Assembly (NCBI GenBank): GCA_937951955.1
Contig: CALGAD010000118.1
Span: 6,798-70,797 of the forward strand
DNA from: an uncultured Bacillaceae bacterium
GTDB lineage: Bacteria > Bacillota > Bacilli > Bacillales > Caldibacillaceae
Direction: 5' to 3'
DNA: 64,000 nucleotides
The translations under genes were made by a program, and so were the position numbers. The notes under the pieces were generated by a model. It ran no database searches. It had not been told where the DNA came from and saw only the letters and a program-made list of their open reading frames with translations. Below are positions 43,066 through 52,175 of this stretch, piece by piece (position 1 is the first letter of the stretch; every line of letters begins with the position of its first letter).

Positions 43066-45570
43066 TTGTTGAAATGGGAAAATACAACTAAGTATGAACG
43101 GCGATCGATCATCACTCTTCTTCTAGCATTTATAGCGTTATTTATTTCCAACCTTCCGATTTTTACTGAAAACAATTTAGATGGTATCTATTTAACACTC
43201 CATATCTTTTTTGAAGTCATTGCAATTACCATTTCTTTTGCCATCGCGATGCAAAGTTGGGTCGTTTTTTCTTATCGTCCAACCTTTGCCCAATTGATTA
43301 TCTTTTCCAGTTTCCTTGCTGTCGGTACTTTTGATTTTTTCTATACTGTGACATTTTACGGCATGCCCCTTTCCTATCTTGATTACAGCATCAACCTTTC
43401 CATCTGGTTTTGGGTTGTTGCCCGCATTATCCAGGCAACGATGATTTTATGGTTCGTTGTCTTACAGGATCGCATCCTGGATAAACAAATCAAATATCCT
43501 TTTTTCATGGCAACAGTTACATTTATTGCCGTCATCTGTTTATCAATCTTTCATTTTAATAATCATTTGCCCGTTTTATTTCGTGAAGGATCCGGTTCAA
43601 CCATATGGCATAAAATGATTGAACCGCTCATTTTGATGATTATCACTATTACTATCGTTAAATTATGGAAGTTCTACAAAAAAGGTCGGATTCCCGCAAC
43701 ATTAGCCTTAATCATGGCAACGATTTTTTTCCTGTTTAGCGAGCTCGTTTTCTTTTTCAATATAACGGTTTACGATTTATCCAATTTGCTTGGCCGTTTC
43801 TTTAAAATCGCCAGCTTTTTCTTCTATATGCGGGGCATTTACATCGGGACGATCCAGGCTCCTTATGAACATAATGAACAAGTCCGAAAATATTTATATC
43901 AACGGGAACGGCTATTGCAGGCGATTAACGATTCTTTAGGCGAAGGATTGATGGTACTTGATAAAGAACAGCAACTCATTATGATCAATCCAGAAGGGGA
44001 GCGCATTCTCGGCTATAAACAAAATGAAATTAAAAACGAGAATATTCATCGCCTGATTCATAACCGGAAAGCAGACGGGTCTCCTTATCACATCCACGAA
44101 TGTCCCATTTACCAAACATTAGAAACGAAGAAAAAGCGCCATGTGGAGGAAGATGTTTTTATAAATAGAGAGGGGAAAGCCATTCCCGTTTCCTATACCG
44201 CGACACCTTTAATTGAAAATGGCGAAATCACCGGCTCAGTCGTCACCTTCAAAGATATTTCTGAACAAAAGAAAATAAACGATCGCATTCGTTTTCTCGC
44301 CTATTACGATTCATTGACGAAATTACCTAACCGTTATTACTTCATGCAAAAATTGCAGGAAGAAATTAAGAAGACGAAAAAAGGAGAAACCATGGGCGTC
44401 ATCTTTATGGATGTCGATAACTTACAAAATATTAACGATCACTTCGGTCATGAAATTGGCGATCAAGTAATCGTGGAATGTAGTAAAAAATTAACATCCA
44501 GTAAACTACCGATTTTTGTCGCCTATTTAGGGTCTGATGAATTTGGCATTATCTTAAAAGATCGGGAGGATAATATCGAAAATACCGCCCGTTATCTTTT
44601 AGAATCGGTGAAAGATCCTTTTCTCATTAACGGTAAAAACATTTTTGTATCTGTAAGTATGGGAATCAGTGTATTCCCTAAAGATAGCAGAAGCCATGCA
44701 GAATTATTGCAGTTTGCCCATATCGCCATGTTTAGTGCGAAGAAAAAAGGAAAAGGTCATATTCAATTTTATAATTTAGACCTGGATAAAAGACGATTGC
44801 GCAATGCCTGGATTGAAGAAAACTTATATGAAGCATTAGTGAGCAATCAGTTTTCTGTCCATTACCAGTCCATCGTCAATACGAGTACCCGGCAGATTGT
44901 CGGCATCGAAGCCCTTGCCCGGTGGAAACATCCAGAAAAAGGATATATTCCACCCAACCAGTTTATCCCTGTAGCGGAAAATAATGGCTTGATCATTCCG
45001 ATCGGGACATATGTTTTAGAAACATCGTGTCGCGATCTTGCAAAATTGCAGCAACAAGGTCTGACCGATTTGTATCTCAGTGTCAATGTTTCGATCCAAC
45101 AATTAAAATATCCTAACTTTTTACAAATCGTTAAAGATATCATTCATAAGTACGGCTTAGCGCCGGAACATATCGTTTTTGAAATTACAGAGACCATCAC
45201 CTTGCTGGAAGATACCGATTTAATCGAGATCCTGCAAGAGTTTAAAAATAGCGGTTTTCGGATTGCCATCGACGATTTCGGGAAAGGCTACTCTTCCATT
45301 GGCTATCTAAGACAAATCACCGTCGATACGATAAAAATTGATAAATCGTATGTTTGGGATGTGCACCGGAATCAGATTGTGGCTCGCCTCACCAATGCGA
45401 TCATTGCTATGGCAAATTCTTTAAATATCGAAGTCGTTGTCGAAGGTGTTGAAGATTGGGAACACTTAAACTTTATCAAACATCATCCCCATATTCAGGC
45501 CCAGGGTTACTTATTCAATAAACCCGTTCCGTTCAATGAATTTTTACGATTATTGCAAAAAACGTCCTGA
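43066..45570 (+). CDS. MASE3-PAS-GGDEF-EAL c-di-GMP phosphodiesterase
   Basis: 834 residues. Domains in order: MASE3-type membrane sensor with about seven helices (residues 12-265), PAS (about 285-400), GGDEF-like (about 405-570) and EAL (about 585-832). The GGDEF signature reads GSDEF (residue 489), so cyclase activity may be lost or altered. The EAL site looks intact: EALARW (615), SVNVS, ETIT, DDFGKGYSSIGYL, KIDKSYV, EGVE and QGYLF. It should therefore mainly hydrolyse c-di-GMP, perhaps with the GGDEF domain as a GTP sensor. UUG start with GAAGGTG seven bases upstream. Monocistronic. Confidence 0.92.
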   Translation: MLKWENTTKYERRSIITLLLAFIALFISNLPIFTENNLDGIYLTLHIFFEVIAITISFAIAMQSWVVFSYRPTFAQLIIFSSFLAVGTFDFFYTVTFYGMPLSYLDYSINLSIWFWVVARIIQATMILWFVVLQDRILDKQIKYPFFMATVTFIAVICLSIFHFNNHLPVLFREGSGSTIWHKMIEPLILMIITITIVKLWKFYKKGRIPATLALIMATIFFLFSELVFFFNITVYDLSNLLGRFFKIASFFFYMRGIYIGTIQAPYEHNEQVRKYLYQRERLLQAINDSLGEGLMVLDKEQQLIMINPEGERILGYKQNEIKNENIHRLIHNRKADGSPYHIHECPIYQTLETKKKRHVEEDVFINREGKAIPVSYTATPLIENGEITGSVVTFKDISEQKKINDRIRFLAYYDSLTKLPNRYYFMQKLQEEIKKTKKGETMGVIFMDVDNLQNINDHFGHEIGDQVIVECSKKLTSSKLPIFVAYLGSDEFGIILKDREDNIENTARYLLESVKDPFLINGKNIFVSVSMGISVFPKDSRSHAELLQFAHIAMFSAKKKGKGHIQFYNLDLDKRRLRNAWIEENLYEALVSNQFSVHYQSIVNTSTRQIVGIEALARWKHPEKGYIPPNQFIPVAENNGLIIPIGTYVLETSCRDLAKLQQQGLTDLYLSVNVSIQQLKYPNFLQIVKDIIHKYGLAPEHIVFEITETITLLEDTDLIEILQEFKNSGFRIAIDDFGKGYSSIGYLRQITVDTIKIDKSYVWDVHRNQIVARLTNAIIAMANSLNIEVVVEGVEDWEHLNFIKHHPHIQAQGYLFNKPVPFNEFLRLLQKTS

Positions 45571-45582
45571 CACTACTCAATA

Positions 45583-45704
45583 GGGGCTGTCCAAAAAGGA
45601 AAATTATTTCAAGTTGAACTAAATCAGAATGTTGATTTATCAAGGTTCTTGAACAAACAAAAGGGGCATCCAAAAGTCGAAAATACGACTTTTTGGACAG
45701 CCCC
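45583..45704 (-). mobile_element. 122-bp MITE-like element, copy 3 (inverted)
   Basis: Reverse orientation relative to copies 1 and 2, with two substitutions. It starts 13 bases after the stop of the GGDEF-EAL gene, whose transcript it may end through its long terminal inverted repeats. Confidence 0.87.
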
Positions 45705-45808
45705 TTTTTATTATTAAATGATGGCGATCGATTAGGCACAAGTCACGATATAGAATTTCATCCATATGATAAAAGAGAGGCAAAAAGTGCTTAAAGGAGG
45801 GCCCTGCA

Positions 45809-46456
45809 TTGAGCTATGTTTGGGGCGTTGATTCATCCCAGGAAGTAACAAAGGAGCTCTATGATTGCGTACTGACGAATTTTGGTAAACCAAACTTCTG
45901 GGGACGCTATTTAACGAGAGTAGAAGGTGCATCAGAAGGATTGACGCAGACAGAAATTGAACTCCTCCATAATAGTGGGACAAAAATATTACCGATATAT
46001 AATAATTTCCGCCAGGCCACGGGATATGCAGCCGGTCGTGTTGTCGCCAGAAACACGATTTTTAATGCCCGACGTCTCGGTATCCCGGAAAACACCGCTT
46101 TATTTGCGAATGTGGAAAAATTTTTCCCGGTGGATGCCGATTGGATTCGCGGTTATGTTGATACATTTCTTCCTAGCGGGTATCGCCCCGGCATGTACCA
46201 TGATCCCGTAAATGGGAATTTTAACAATGCCTATTGTCAAGCAGTAGCAGCCGATAGTAACGTAAGTCAACAGCTCATATTATGGAGTGCGGAACCGGAA
46301 ACCGGGACGACGAAGGCAACGGAAGCTCCCACCTTTCATCCAGCATCCCCACTTTGTGCGGCCAATATCTGGGGCTGGCAATACGGTCGCGATGATGAAA
46401 CGTGTCCCATTGATACGAATTTAGTCGATGAACGCTTATTGCAATTTCTTTGGTAA
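45809..46456 (+). CDS. DUF1906 glycoside hydrolase-like protein
   Basis: 215 residues with no signal peptide. The whole chain is one DUF1906 (Rv2525c-like) TIM-barrel domain: GVDSSQEVTKELYDCVLTNF, FWGRYLT, ILPIYNNFRQATGYAAG, the acidic NVEKFFPVDADWIRGYVDTF, YRPGMYHDPVN and WGWQYGRD. The family resembles GH25-like muramidases and is thought to act on peptidoglycan; activity is not shown for most members. UUG start with AAAGGAGG about nine bases upstream. It converges with nrnB. Confidence 0.85.
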   Translation: MSYVWGVDSSQEVTKELYDCVLTNFGKPNFWGRYLTRVEGASEGLTQTEIELLHNSGTKILPIYNNFRQATGYAAGRVVARNTIFNARRLGIPENTALFANVEKFFPVDADWIRGYVDTFLPSGYRPGMYHDPVNGNFNNAYCQAVAADSNVSQQLILWSAEPETGTTKATEAPTFHPASPLCAANIWGWQYGRDDETCPIDTNLVDERLLQFLW

Positions 46457-46471
46457 ATAAGCGAACGCCAG

Positions 46472-46507
46472 CAATAAAAGGTCTGTTCCGCCCTGGAAAT
46501 AGACCTT
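46472..46507 (-). terminator. nrnB terminator
   Basis: AAGGTCT (46478-46484) with AGACCTT (46501-46507), followed by TTTTATT on the minus strand. Confidence 0.6.
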
Positions 46508-46552
46508 GTAACAATACTTAATGTAAACGGCAAATCAAAGAGGCATTGACCT

Positions 46553-47725
46553 TTATTTTTGCGTACGCTGAATATCCCGGTCAAAGCGTAACCAGGAGCG
46601 AAAATTACGTTTCACATAATTTTCCGCCTCCTGGAAGGTGGAGAAACGAACATCTCCAACACGTTTTCCTTCATGTTCAATCGAGTACTCACCATCATCA
46701 TTTTTAAAGATAAAGCTAATTTCGCCGAGATGGTTTTCATAATATGTGCCGTAGGGAGAGTCTTTCACATTAATTTCATTTTTCTCTGGATCAGGTTTAA
46801 TTGGTGGGATATTAAAGACATCGGTAACAAATAGTTTAAAGCATTCCTCAGTCAAATCGCATCCGGATGCCTTTGGATGTCCTCCGCCGCCTAATTCCTT
46901 GGCAAATTTGGCAACGTCCACATGATCATGAATCGTGCGAAAACCGATTTTTTTACTGCCAAGGTTCACGAGGGCGATTAAATCAAGATGGGGATTGCGC
47001 TTATTCAACGCATTCCCTAATTCCGATAAATACTGCTCCGCATAGACAATCCCGACACAATACTCCCCGATAAACATTTGAATGATTTGTTTATTTTTCG
47101 CATGAATGTAGCGTTCTATTTTTTTCTCCTCTACATTCATGAGCATTTTTTCCATATCCGTTAGTTCAAAACTACTCGGGTTTTCCTGCAGTCGTTTCAA
47201 TAAATCTTCTTCAAAATGTTCCCGTCCAAACATGAAAAAAAGATCGTTCAAATGCTTAGCAATAATATTATTATTTTCATCCCACTCCCACGTATCGTAT
47301 TGGCGAACAAGTTCGACAAATTCATCGAGTGCGGGAGTTGAGTTCAGCAACTTTTTTTCTAATAAATAGTCATAAAACAAAGAGGTGGCACATGTTTTCC
47401 GGTTGTCCTCGTAATCGGTCTTCACATAACCCCACTCATAATTGTTAAAATGAAGGGCCGTCACATGATGGTCGATGACTTGCACATGGCCACCGTTTTG
47501 ATAACGCTCCTGTAATAGCTTTTCCACATGTTTATTCACGGCTAAATCCGTTATATATAATTTCACATCTTGATTTCGGCCTTCTTTAATAAACTCTTCC
47601 ACACGCTGATTCAAATTGCGATAGGAGCAATGGGTTACATCCACTTTATCCCCAAAGGCCATTTTCGCAACAATGGCAGAGCCCAGACCATCTAAATCCG
47701 AATCGGTAAATAACTTAACTTCCAA
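46553..47725 (-). CDS. nrnB: DHH-family oligoribonuclease NrnB
   Basis: 390 residues. The DHH phosphoesterase motifs are present: TDSDLDGLGSA (residues 7-17), YITDLAVN, VIDHHVTALH and the DHHA1 region AKELGGGGHPKASGCDL. Overall sequence and length match B. subtilis NrnB (YngD), which degrades short RNA oligonucleotides from the 3' end using manganese, a backup for Orn/NrnA. A C-terminal extension after residue 310 carries an EISFIFKNDDGEYSIEHEGK segment. Single gene. Confidence 0.88.
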   Translation of the reverse strand: MEVKLFTDSDLDGLGSAIVAKMAFGDKVDVTHCSYRNLNQRVEEFIKEGRNQDVKLYITDLAVNKHVEKLLQERYQNGGHVQVIDHHVTALHFNNYEWGYVKTDYEDNRKTCATSLFYDYLLEKKLLNSTPALDEFVELVRQYDTWEWDENNNIIAKHLNDLFFMFGREHFEEDLLKRLQENPSSFELTDMEKMLMNVEEKKIERYIHAKNKQIIQMFIGEYCVGIVYAEQYLSELGNALNKRNPHLDLIALVNLGSKKIGFRTIHDHVDVAKFAKELGGGGHPKASGCDLTEECFKLFVTDVFNIPPIKPDPEKNEINVKDSPYGTYYENHLGEISFIFKNDDGEYSIEHEGKRVGDVRFSTFQEAENYVKRNFRSWLRFDRDIQRTQK

Positions 47726-47890
47726 AATTAAAAACCTCCTACATCGATTTGCGGAAAACTCACTATGGGTATTATTGTACCACTTTCCGTCAACATTTTT
47801 TCAAGTAATTCCTTTGTTGAAAATTTGTGAGATTCTCTGCCGGGTTCTCTGCCATTATTATGTTGTTTGTTGACGGTAAACCCCGGTCAA

Positions 47891-49864
47891 TTATTTAATC
47901 GTTTCAATAAATTGAGAAAATCGATGCGAAACTGTAGGATTTTTATCGAAAATTTTCAGCAATTCATGAATGAATATTAACGCTTCTTCTTCCGAACCAA
48001 GGCTATAATTTTGCACAATTTTTTGGGGAATCGTATCTTGTTTAACCAGGTATGCGGCTAAATATCGATTCGCCTCTTTGGCATTTTCCCAAAGAATTCT
48101 GGCCAAGTCGGTGAGCCCATTTTCAGCCAGTTCAAGGAAAAACTTTCCGTATGCAAATAAAGCACTCGCTTCATCATACTTTTGCAGAAGATAGTGGGCT
48201 TTTTTGTACAGACGGTTACGTATGTATAAAGTTAGTAACGAATAACGAGCCCCCTGGTTATCCATTTCATTAAGGGTCAATATTTCTTCCAGATGCCGGA
48301 TGGCGTTCAAGTCAAAACCTAACCTTTCCAGCAACATCGCCAATTGATGTTTCGCCCGTAAATAGGGACGGGCTTCAACATGAAGCCATAGATATCCATC
48401 CGGATGATTTAAAAAGTCTTGAAGCTCTTCTTCACCAACTTGAACGGCTTTTTGCAATAAATGCAACGCTTGTGTTTCATCTTTCGCAAATTCCGATAAA
48501 ATAATGTAAGCATCTGGTAAGTTTGGATAAATTTTTAACGCTTCTATAGCAAGTCTTAACCTTTCGGGACCGCTCTTTTCAAAAGCTGAGTAAACGAGCG
48601 CTTCAGCCCATTCCTTTTTTTTATGATCATTCGTTTGTCCTGTATTAAAATCAGGTATCGATTTTTCCCTGCCTTCATCGTGCTGGATTGCTTCTTGATC
48701 TAAAAAAAAGCTCCCACTGTGAAGGCACCGTTCCATCATTTCCGCGTCATCATAATCATATGCCTGCCAATCCCCAGCATGTTGCTCTATTAAATCAATT
48801 TCTTCATTAATATAGTCGAAAATATCATTGGCGACTTTTGCTATGCTTGATGCGGAAACTTCATATTCCTCAGCTAGTTCCTTGTATGTATAATTCGTAT
48901 CAAGAAGCCACATAGCCTGAAGATTATATAGGAGTGCCGCCAAATAAATACCCGGTTTGCGAATAATCGGTGCCTTTTCGCGACAATAGAAGCCCCAGCA
49001 GAACAATGCTATTTTTATATCCTGTTCATTCACATGGTGAAAAGTCAATTCATCAATTAACATATAGGCAACGATTTCATAAATTTCCTTTTCAAAATGG
49101 ATAGAATCAATGACTTCCTCAACCGATAAAGTTTCGTATGCTTCTCGATGATCCATTTCTTCTTTTTCGATTAGGGATTCGATAAAGCGAAAGATATCGT
49201 TTACGATAAACAAAAAACGGTCCTGTAAAAAATGAACGGTACGTTTGTATTGAAGGTCCTTTATTTGCTTCTGAACAAGCTGAACGATGGCGTCTTTTCT
49301 CTCCGGTACAAAACCAACAGGTGGATAAAAGAGGATATATTCCTCATTTTTATATGGTAATAAGATTTGTAGATGGATGCCCCCATCTTCCATCGGATAT
49401 TTGGAGTGAACGAAATAAGATGTCCCCGATAACACATCATCTATTATAAATGTACGCTCAGATTGTTTTCGGGAAATCCCGAATACCGGTACGGGGGATT
49501 TCCAGGTGCGAACAATCGATTGGATCCGGGGACGGTGGACATTTTTCGTTTCTTGATGAATAAAAGTTTCCATGATGGTTTTCCCAGTCGGAAGTTTTTC
49601 GTAGGAGATAAAATGACAGGTGAACAGGACTTCTAGCAATTCTTCTGGGATAAACACTTCGGGACAATTTTGCAGAAAGCGACCTAGTCCTCGTTGCAAA
49701 TGGATGGTATATCGCTCAACAGCAAATTCCAGAATCTGAAAACAAATTTGTTCCAGGTCTTCCAGCAAAACTTGTTCAACAAATATGACATTTTCTTTTC
49801 CATGACAATGCTTAAATAATTTTCCACTACCACAAGGGCACGGATCATTCCGGCCGACTTTCAA
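47891..49864 (-). CDS. SEC-C motif protein with C-terminal TPR-like repeats
   Basis: 657 residues from UUG 49864, where GGAGG lies eight bases upstream; the frame continues 33 codons but the zinc motif starts right here. The N-terminal SEC-C motif is VGRNDPCPCGSGKLFKHCHG (C-X-C-X8-H-C-type zinc site), as in the tail of SecA. The middle is long and helical without recognisable catalytic motifs; the last 200 residues look like TPR helices (RLRLAIEALKIYPNLPDAYI, LEEILTLNEMDNQGARYSLL). Related large SEC-C proteins are uncharacterised. The arginase-fold gene upstream may be cotranscribed. Confidence 0.78.
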   Translation of the reverse strand: MKVGRNDPCPCGSGKLFKHCHGKENVIFVEQVLLEDLEQICFQILEFAVERYTIHLQRGLGRFLQNCPEVFIPEELLEVLFTCHFISYEKLPTGKTIMETFIHQETKNVHRPRIQSIVRTWKSPVPVFGISRKQSERTFIIDDVLSGTSYFVHSKYPMEDGGIHLQILLPYKNEEYILFYPPVGFVPERKDAIVQLVQKQIKDLQYKRTVHFLQDRFLFIVNDIFRFIESLIEKEEMDHREAYETLSVEEVIDSIHFEKEIYEIVAYMLIDELTFHHVNEQDIKIALFCWGFYCREKAPIIRKPGIYLAALLYNLQAMWLLDTNYTYKELAEEYEVSASSIAKVANDIFDYINEEIDLIEQHAGDWQAYDYDDAEMMERCLHSGSFFLDQEAIQHDEGREKSIPDFNTGQTNDHKKKEWAEALVYSAFEKSGPERLRLAIEALKIYPNLPDAYIILSEFAKDETQALHLLQKAVQVGEEELQDFLNHPDGYLWLHVEARPYLRAKHQLAMLLERLGFDLNAIRHLEEILTLNEMDNQGARYSLLTLYIRNRLYKKAHYLLQKYDEASALFAYGKFFLELAENGLTDLARILWENAKEANRYLAAYLVKQDTIPQKIVQNYSLGSEEEALIFIHELLKIFDKNPTVSHRFSQFIETIK

Positions 49865-49959
49865 TAGTATTACCTCCGCCAATTCAATTTTCTTTTTTAT
49901 TGTAGCATGTTTAAGAATTGATAAAAAGAGGAGAATAGGCTTTTGAAGTGGTGGGGCGA

Positions 49960-50778
49960 TCAAGCTGGCGTCAGTGGCCGGTCCGTCGGTTCAAAGGAAA
50001 CAACACCGAAGTTTTGCGCAAAATGAACTAACAAGCGATTGACAATTTCATTCATCTTGATGAGATGCCAGTTCGAAACTTGTAAAATGTCTTCCGCTCG
50101 ATCGATATATTCGCCGCATACGTCCATGGCCAAAATTTGATAATGCTTCGCCAGGTTTTCTAAAAAGTACAGCATTTGGACAAGAGACATGCTGCCCTGA
50201 TCCCAGTTTGTCATCGCCTCGGTACGATACAAAACATCTTTATCGATACTGATATAGATCGCTTTTTCTTGGGCTAAAAATGAGCGTATTTCATTCAAAA
50301 TGACATTCAAGGGGGTATGATTCAATTTTTCCTCATGAATCATCAAGACAGGTTTTGGAAAGAAAGGTTTTGGAGCACGGTAATCATCCATATTCACACC
50401 AAGGATAACTACCTTCTGCAGTGAAGGGTGATCAAGCATCGTCTGGGTAACCCATGATCCACAAGAAAGCAATGGTGCTTGATCGAGCATATCGGAGTGA
50501 TGATCAAATAAAACGAGAGAAAAGGGATTTTTTATTCGTTCCAATAAGAGATAGCTGACATAATGGTAGTTGCCATTACCGATAAATGTAAGTGTACTCG
50601 TTCCTTCTCGTCGCAATAGTTTGCGTATAGTCCGTAAAGAATTCCGTTCACACAAACTATTTGTACCATGAATATGGGAACAATCAATCCAATGGTGGGG
50701 GAATTTTTGTAATAGATTTTGTTTTTTCAAACTTTCATCGAAGTTTAATAGAGTAATTTTTCGTCGATCAATTTCCAC
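49960..50778 (-). CDS. Arginase-fold (ureohydrolase-like) protein, divergent
   Basis: 272 residues. Two ureohydrolase metal motifs are clear: LFDHHSDM (family D-A-H-x-D; here DHHSD) and SIDKDVL (family S-x-D-x-D). The first motif, normally GGDH, is replaced by GNGNYHY, where a His could still serve. Two manganese ions may therefore still bind, but guanidino-substrate residues are not evident, so arginase or agmatinase activity is not claimed. No signal peptide. Upstream of the SEC-C gene on the same strand. Confidence 0.75.
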   Translation of the reverse strand: MEIDRRKITLLNFDESLKKQNLLQKFPHHWIDCSHIHGTNSLCERNSLRTIRKLLRREGTSTLTFIGNGNYHYVSYLLLERIKNPFSLVLFDHHSDMLDQAPLLSCGSWVTQTMLDHPSLQKVVILGVNMDDYRAPKPFFPKPVLMIHEEKLNHTPLNVILNEIRSFLAQEKAIYISIDKDVLYRTEAMTNWDQGSMSLVQMLYFLENLAKHYQILAMDVCGEYIDRAEDILQVSNWHLIKMNEIVNRLLVHFAQNFGVVSFEPTDRPLTPA

Positions 50779-50960
50779 GGTTCATCCTCTCCCTTTATTG
50801 TTCTAATTTTTTCCTTCGAGGAAATAGAGCAATATGACTGGTTCAGAAACGAAAAAATATGGCTTAAACTCATTATATCTTTAATTTTTTAATAAAAAAT
50901 GAACATTTCGGGAATTTCTATCATGCTACTTGACTTTCATGTTCGATTTACATGTTTTTT

Positions 50961-51149
50961 GAATCATTTCATCTGTAATTTGGATAAATGTCACAGCAAT
51001 TCAGGTAATTCCCCTTCAATTTTGAGTATTTTCAACAAGGATTTGAGCAATTTTAACTCGTTTTTGAGTAATTTCTACTCGAATTTGCATATTTTTTCTA
51101 CCTATTTGAGTAATTGAGCCGGTGATTTGAGCAAATTATACTTGATTTA
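50961..51149. repeat. 21-bp periodic array, GAGTAATTT type (9 units)
   Basis: Nine units start every 21 bp from 50961 to 51129 and span exactly 189 bp, like the array at 40121. The consensus is the same (GAGTAATTT at positions 1-9, ATTT at 18-21). The first units of both arrays share GARTCATTTCA and the last share GRGCAAAT. It lies between the rbsB terminator and the arginase-fold gene and contains no gene. Confidence 0.9.
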
Positions 51150-51183
51150 TAGAAACAGCCGCCCGGAATACGGACGGCTGTTC
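51147..51183 (-). terminator. rbs operon terminator
   Basis: ACAGCCGNCCG-type stem (about 51155-51165 with 51171-51181), followed by TTTCTAT on the minus strand. Confidence 0.85.
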
Positions 51184-51203
51184 AGAAAGGCATTGTTCTA
51201 TCC

Positions 51204-52145
51204 TTATTCTTGTGTTACTAGTTCTAACTCAACTGGAATGAACTCATCGACGGACTCACCATTTAACACTTTTTGAGCCGTTTCCACACCGATGGATCCG
51301 ATTAATTCCGGTTTTTGGGCAACGGTTGCAAACATTTTTCCTTCATTAACCGCGTTCACCGCATCATCCGTTGCATCAAAGCCTACCACGATGACATCGC
51401 TCATCCCTGCTGCATCGAGTGCTTCCAGTGCTCCTAGAGCCATTTCATCGTTATGGGCAAAGACGGCATCGAATTCCGGTGTACTTTGAATAATGTTTTC
51501 CATAACGGTTAGACCCTCAGCCCGGTTAAAGTTGGCCGTTTGTCTTGCAACAACTTCAATGCCATCTGCTGCATCGACAGCTTCATTAAAGCCCTGTCCC
51601 CGCTCCCGAGCGGCAGAAGCACCGGGAATTCCTTCTAGTTCAACAACTTTACCTGAACCACCTAATTGTTCAATAATTAATTCACCAGCCATTCTTCCTC
51701 CGGCGACGTTATCCGAAGCAATATGGGCTACCACCTCTCCACCTTCAGCACTCCGGTCAAGGGTAATTACCGGGATATCGGCTTCATTAGCAGATTCAAT
51801 TGCAGCAACGACCGATGACGAGTCGGTTGGATTAATGAGTAGAATGTCGACCCCTTGTTGAATTAAGTCTTCAATATCACTGACTTGTTTTGCCGGGTCA
51901 TCCTGGGCATCGACTGTAATAATTTCCAGCCCCAGTTCCCCGGCTTTAGCTTCCGCGCCTTCCTTCAAGGTAACGAAAAACGGGTTATTTAATGTGGATA
52001 CGGAAAGGCCGATTTTAAACGCTCCATCGGAACCACCAGTGTCTTCATCTCCATTTCCCGATGTCTCTACTTCCCCGGTTGAACATGCCCCCAACAACAT
52101 GAATACGAGAAGCATACTGACCAGCGCGAAAAGTTTCCTTTTCAT
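51204..52145 (-). CDS. rbsB: Ribose ABC transporter substrate-binding lipoprotein
   Basis: 313 residues. Signal peptide with lipobox MLLGACS; an acidic, Gly/Ser linker; then a type I periplasmic-binding fold with GLSVSTLNNPFFVTLKEGAE, LLINPTDSS, VVAHIASDNVAGGRMAG, RERGQGFNEAV and FAHNDEMALGALEAL, the ribose-binding pattern. Last gene of rbsRKDACB, as in B. subtilis. It delivers ribose to RbsAC. A paralogue is encoded at 57553-58494. Confidence 0.95.
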   Translation of the reverse strand: MKRKLFALVSMLLVFMLLGACSTGEVETSGNGDEDTGGSDGAFKIGLSVSTLNNPFFVTLKEGAEAKAGELGLEIITVDAQDDPAKQVSDIEDLIQQGVDILLINPTDSSSVVAAIESANEADIPVITLDRSAEGGEVVAHIASDNVAGGRMAGELIIEQLGGSGKVVELEGIPGASAARERGQGFNEAVDAADGIEVVARQTANFNRAEGLTVMENIIQSTPEFDAVFAHNDEMALGALEALDAAGMSDVIVVGFDATDDAVNAVNEGKMFATVAQKPELIGSIGVETAQKVLNGESVDEFIPVELELVTQE

Positions 52146-52175
52146 CGAAACATTTCCCCCTTTAAATCATTTATT

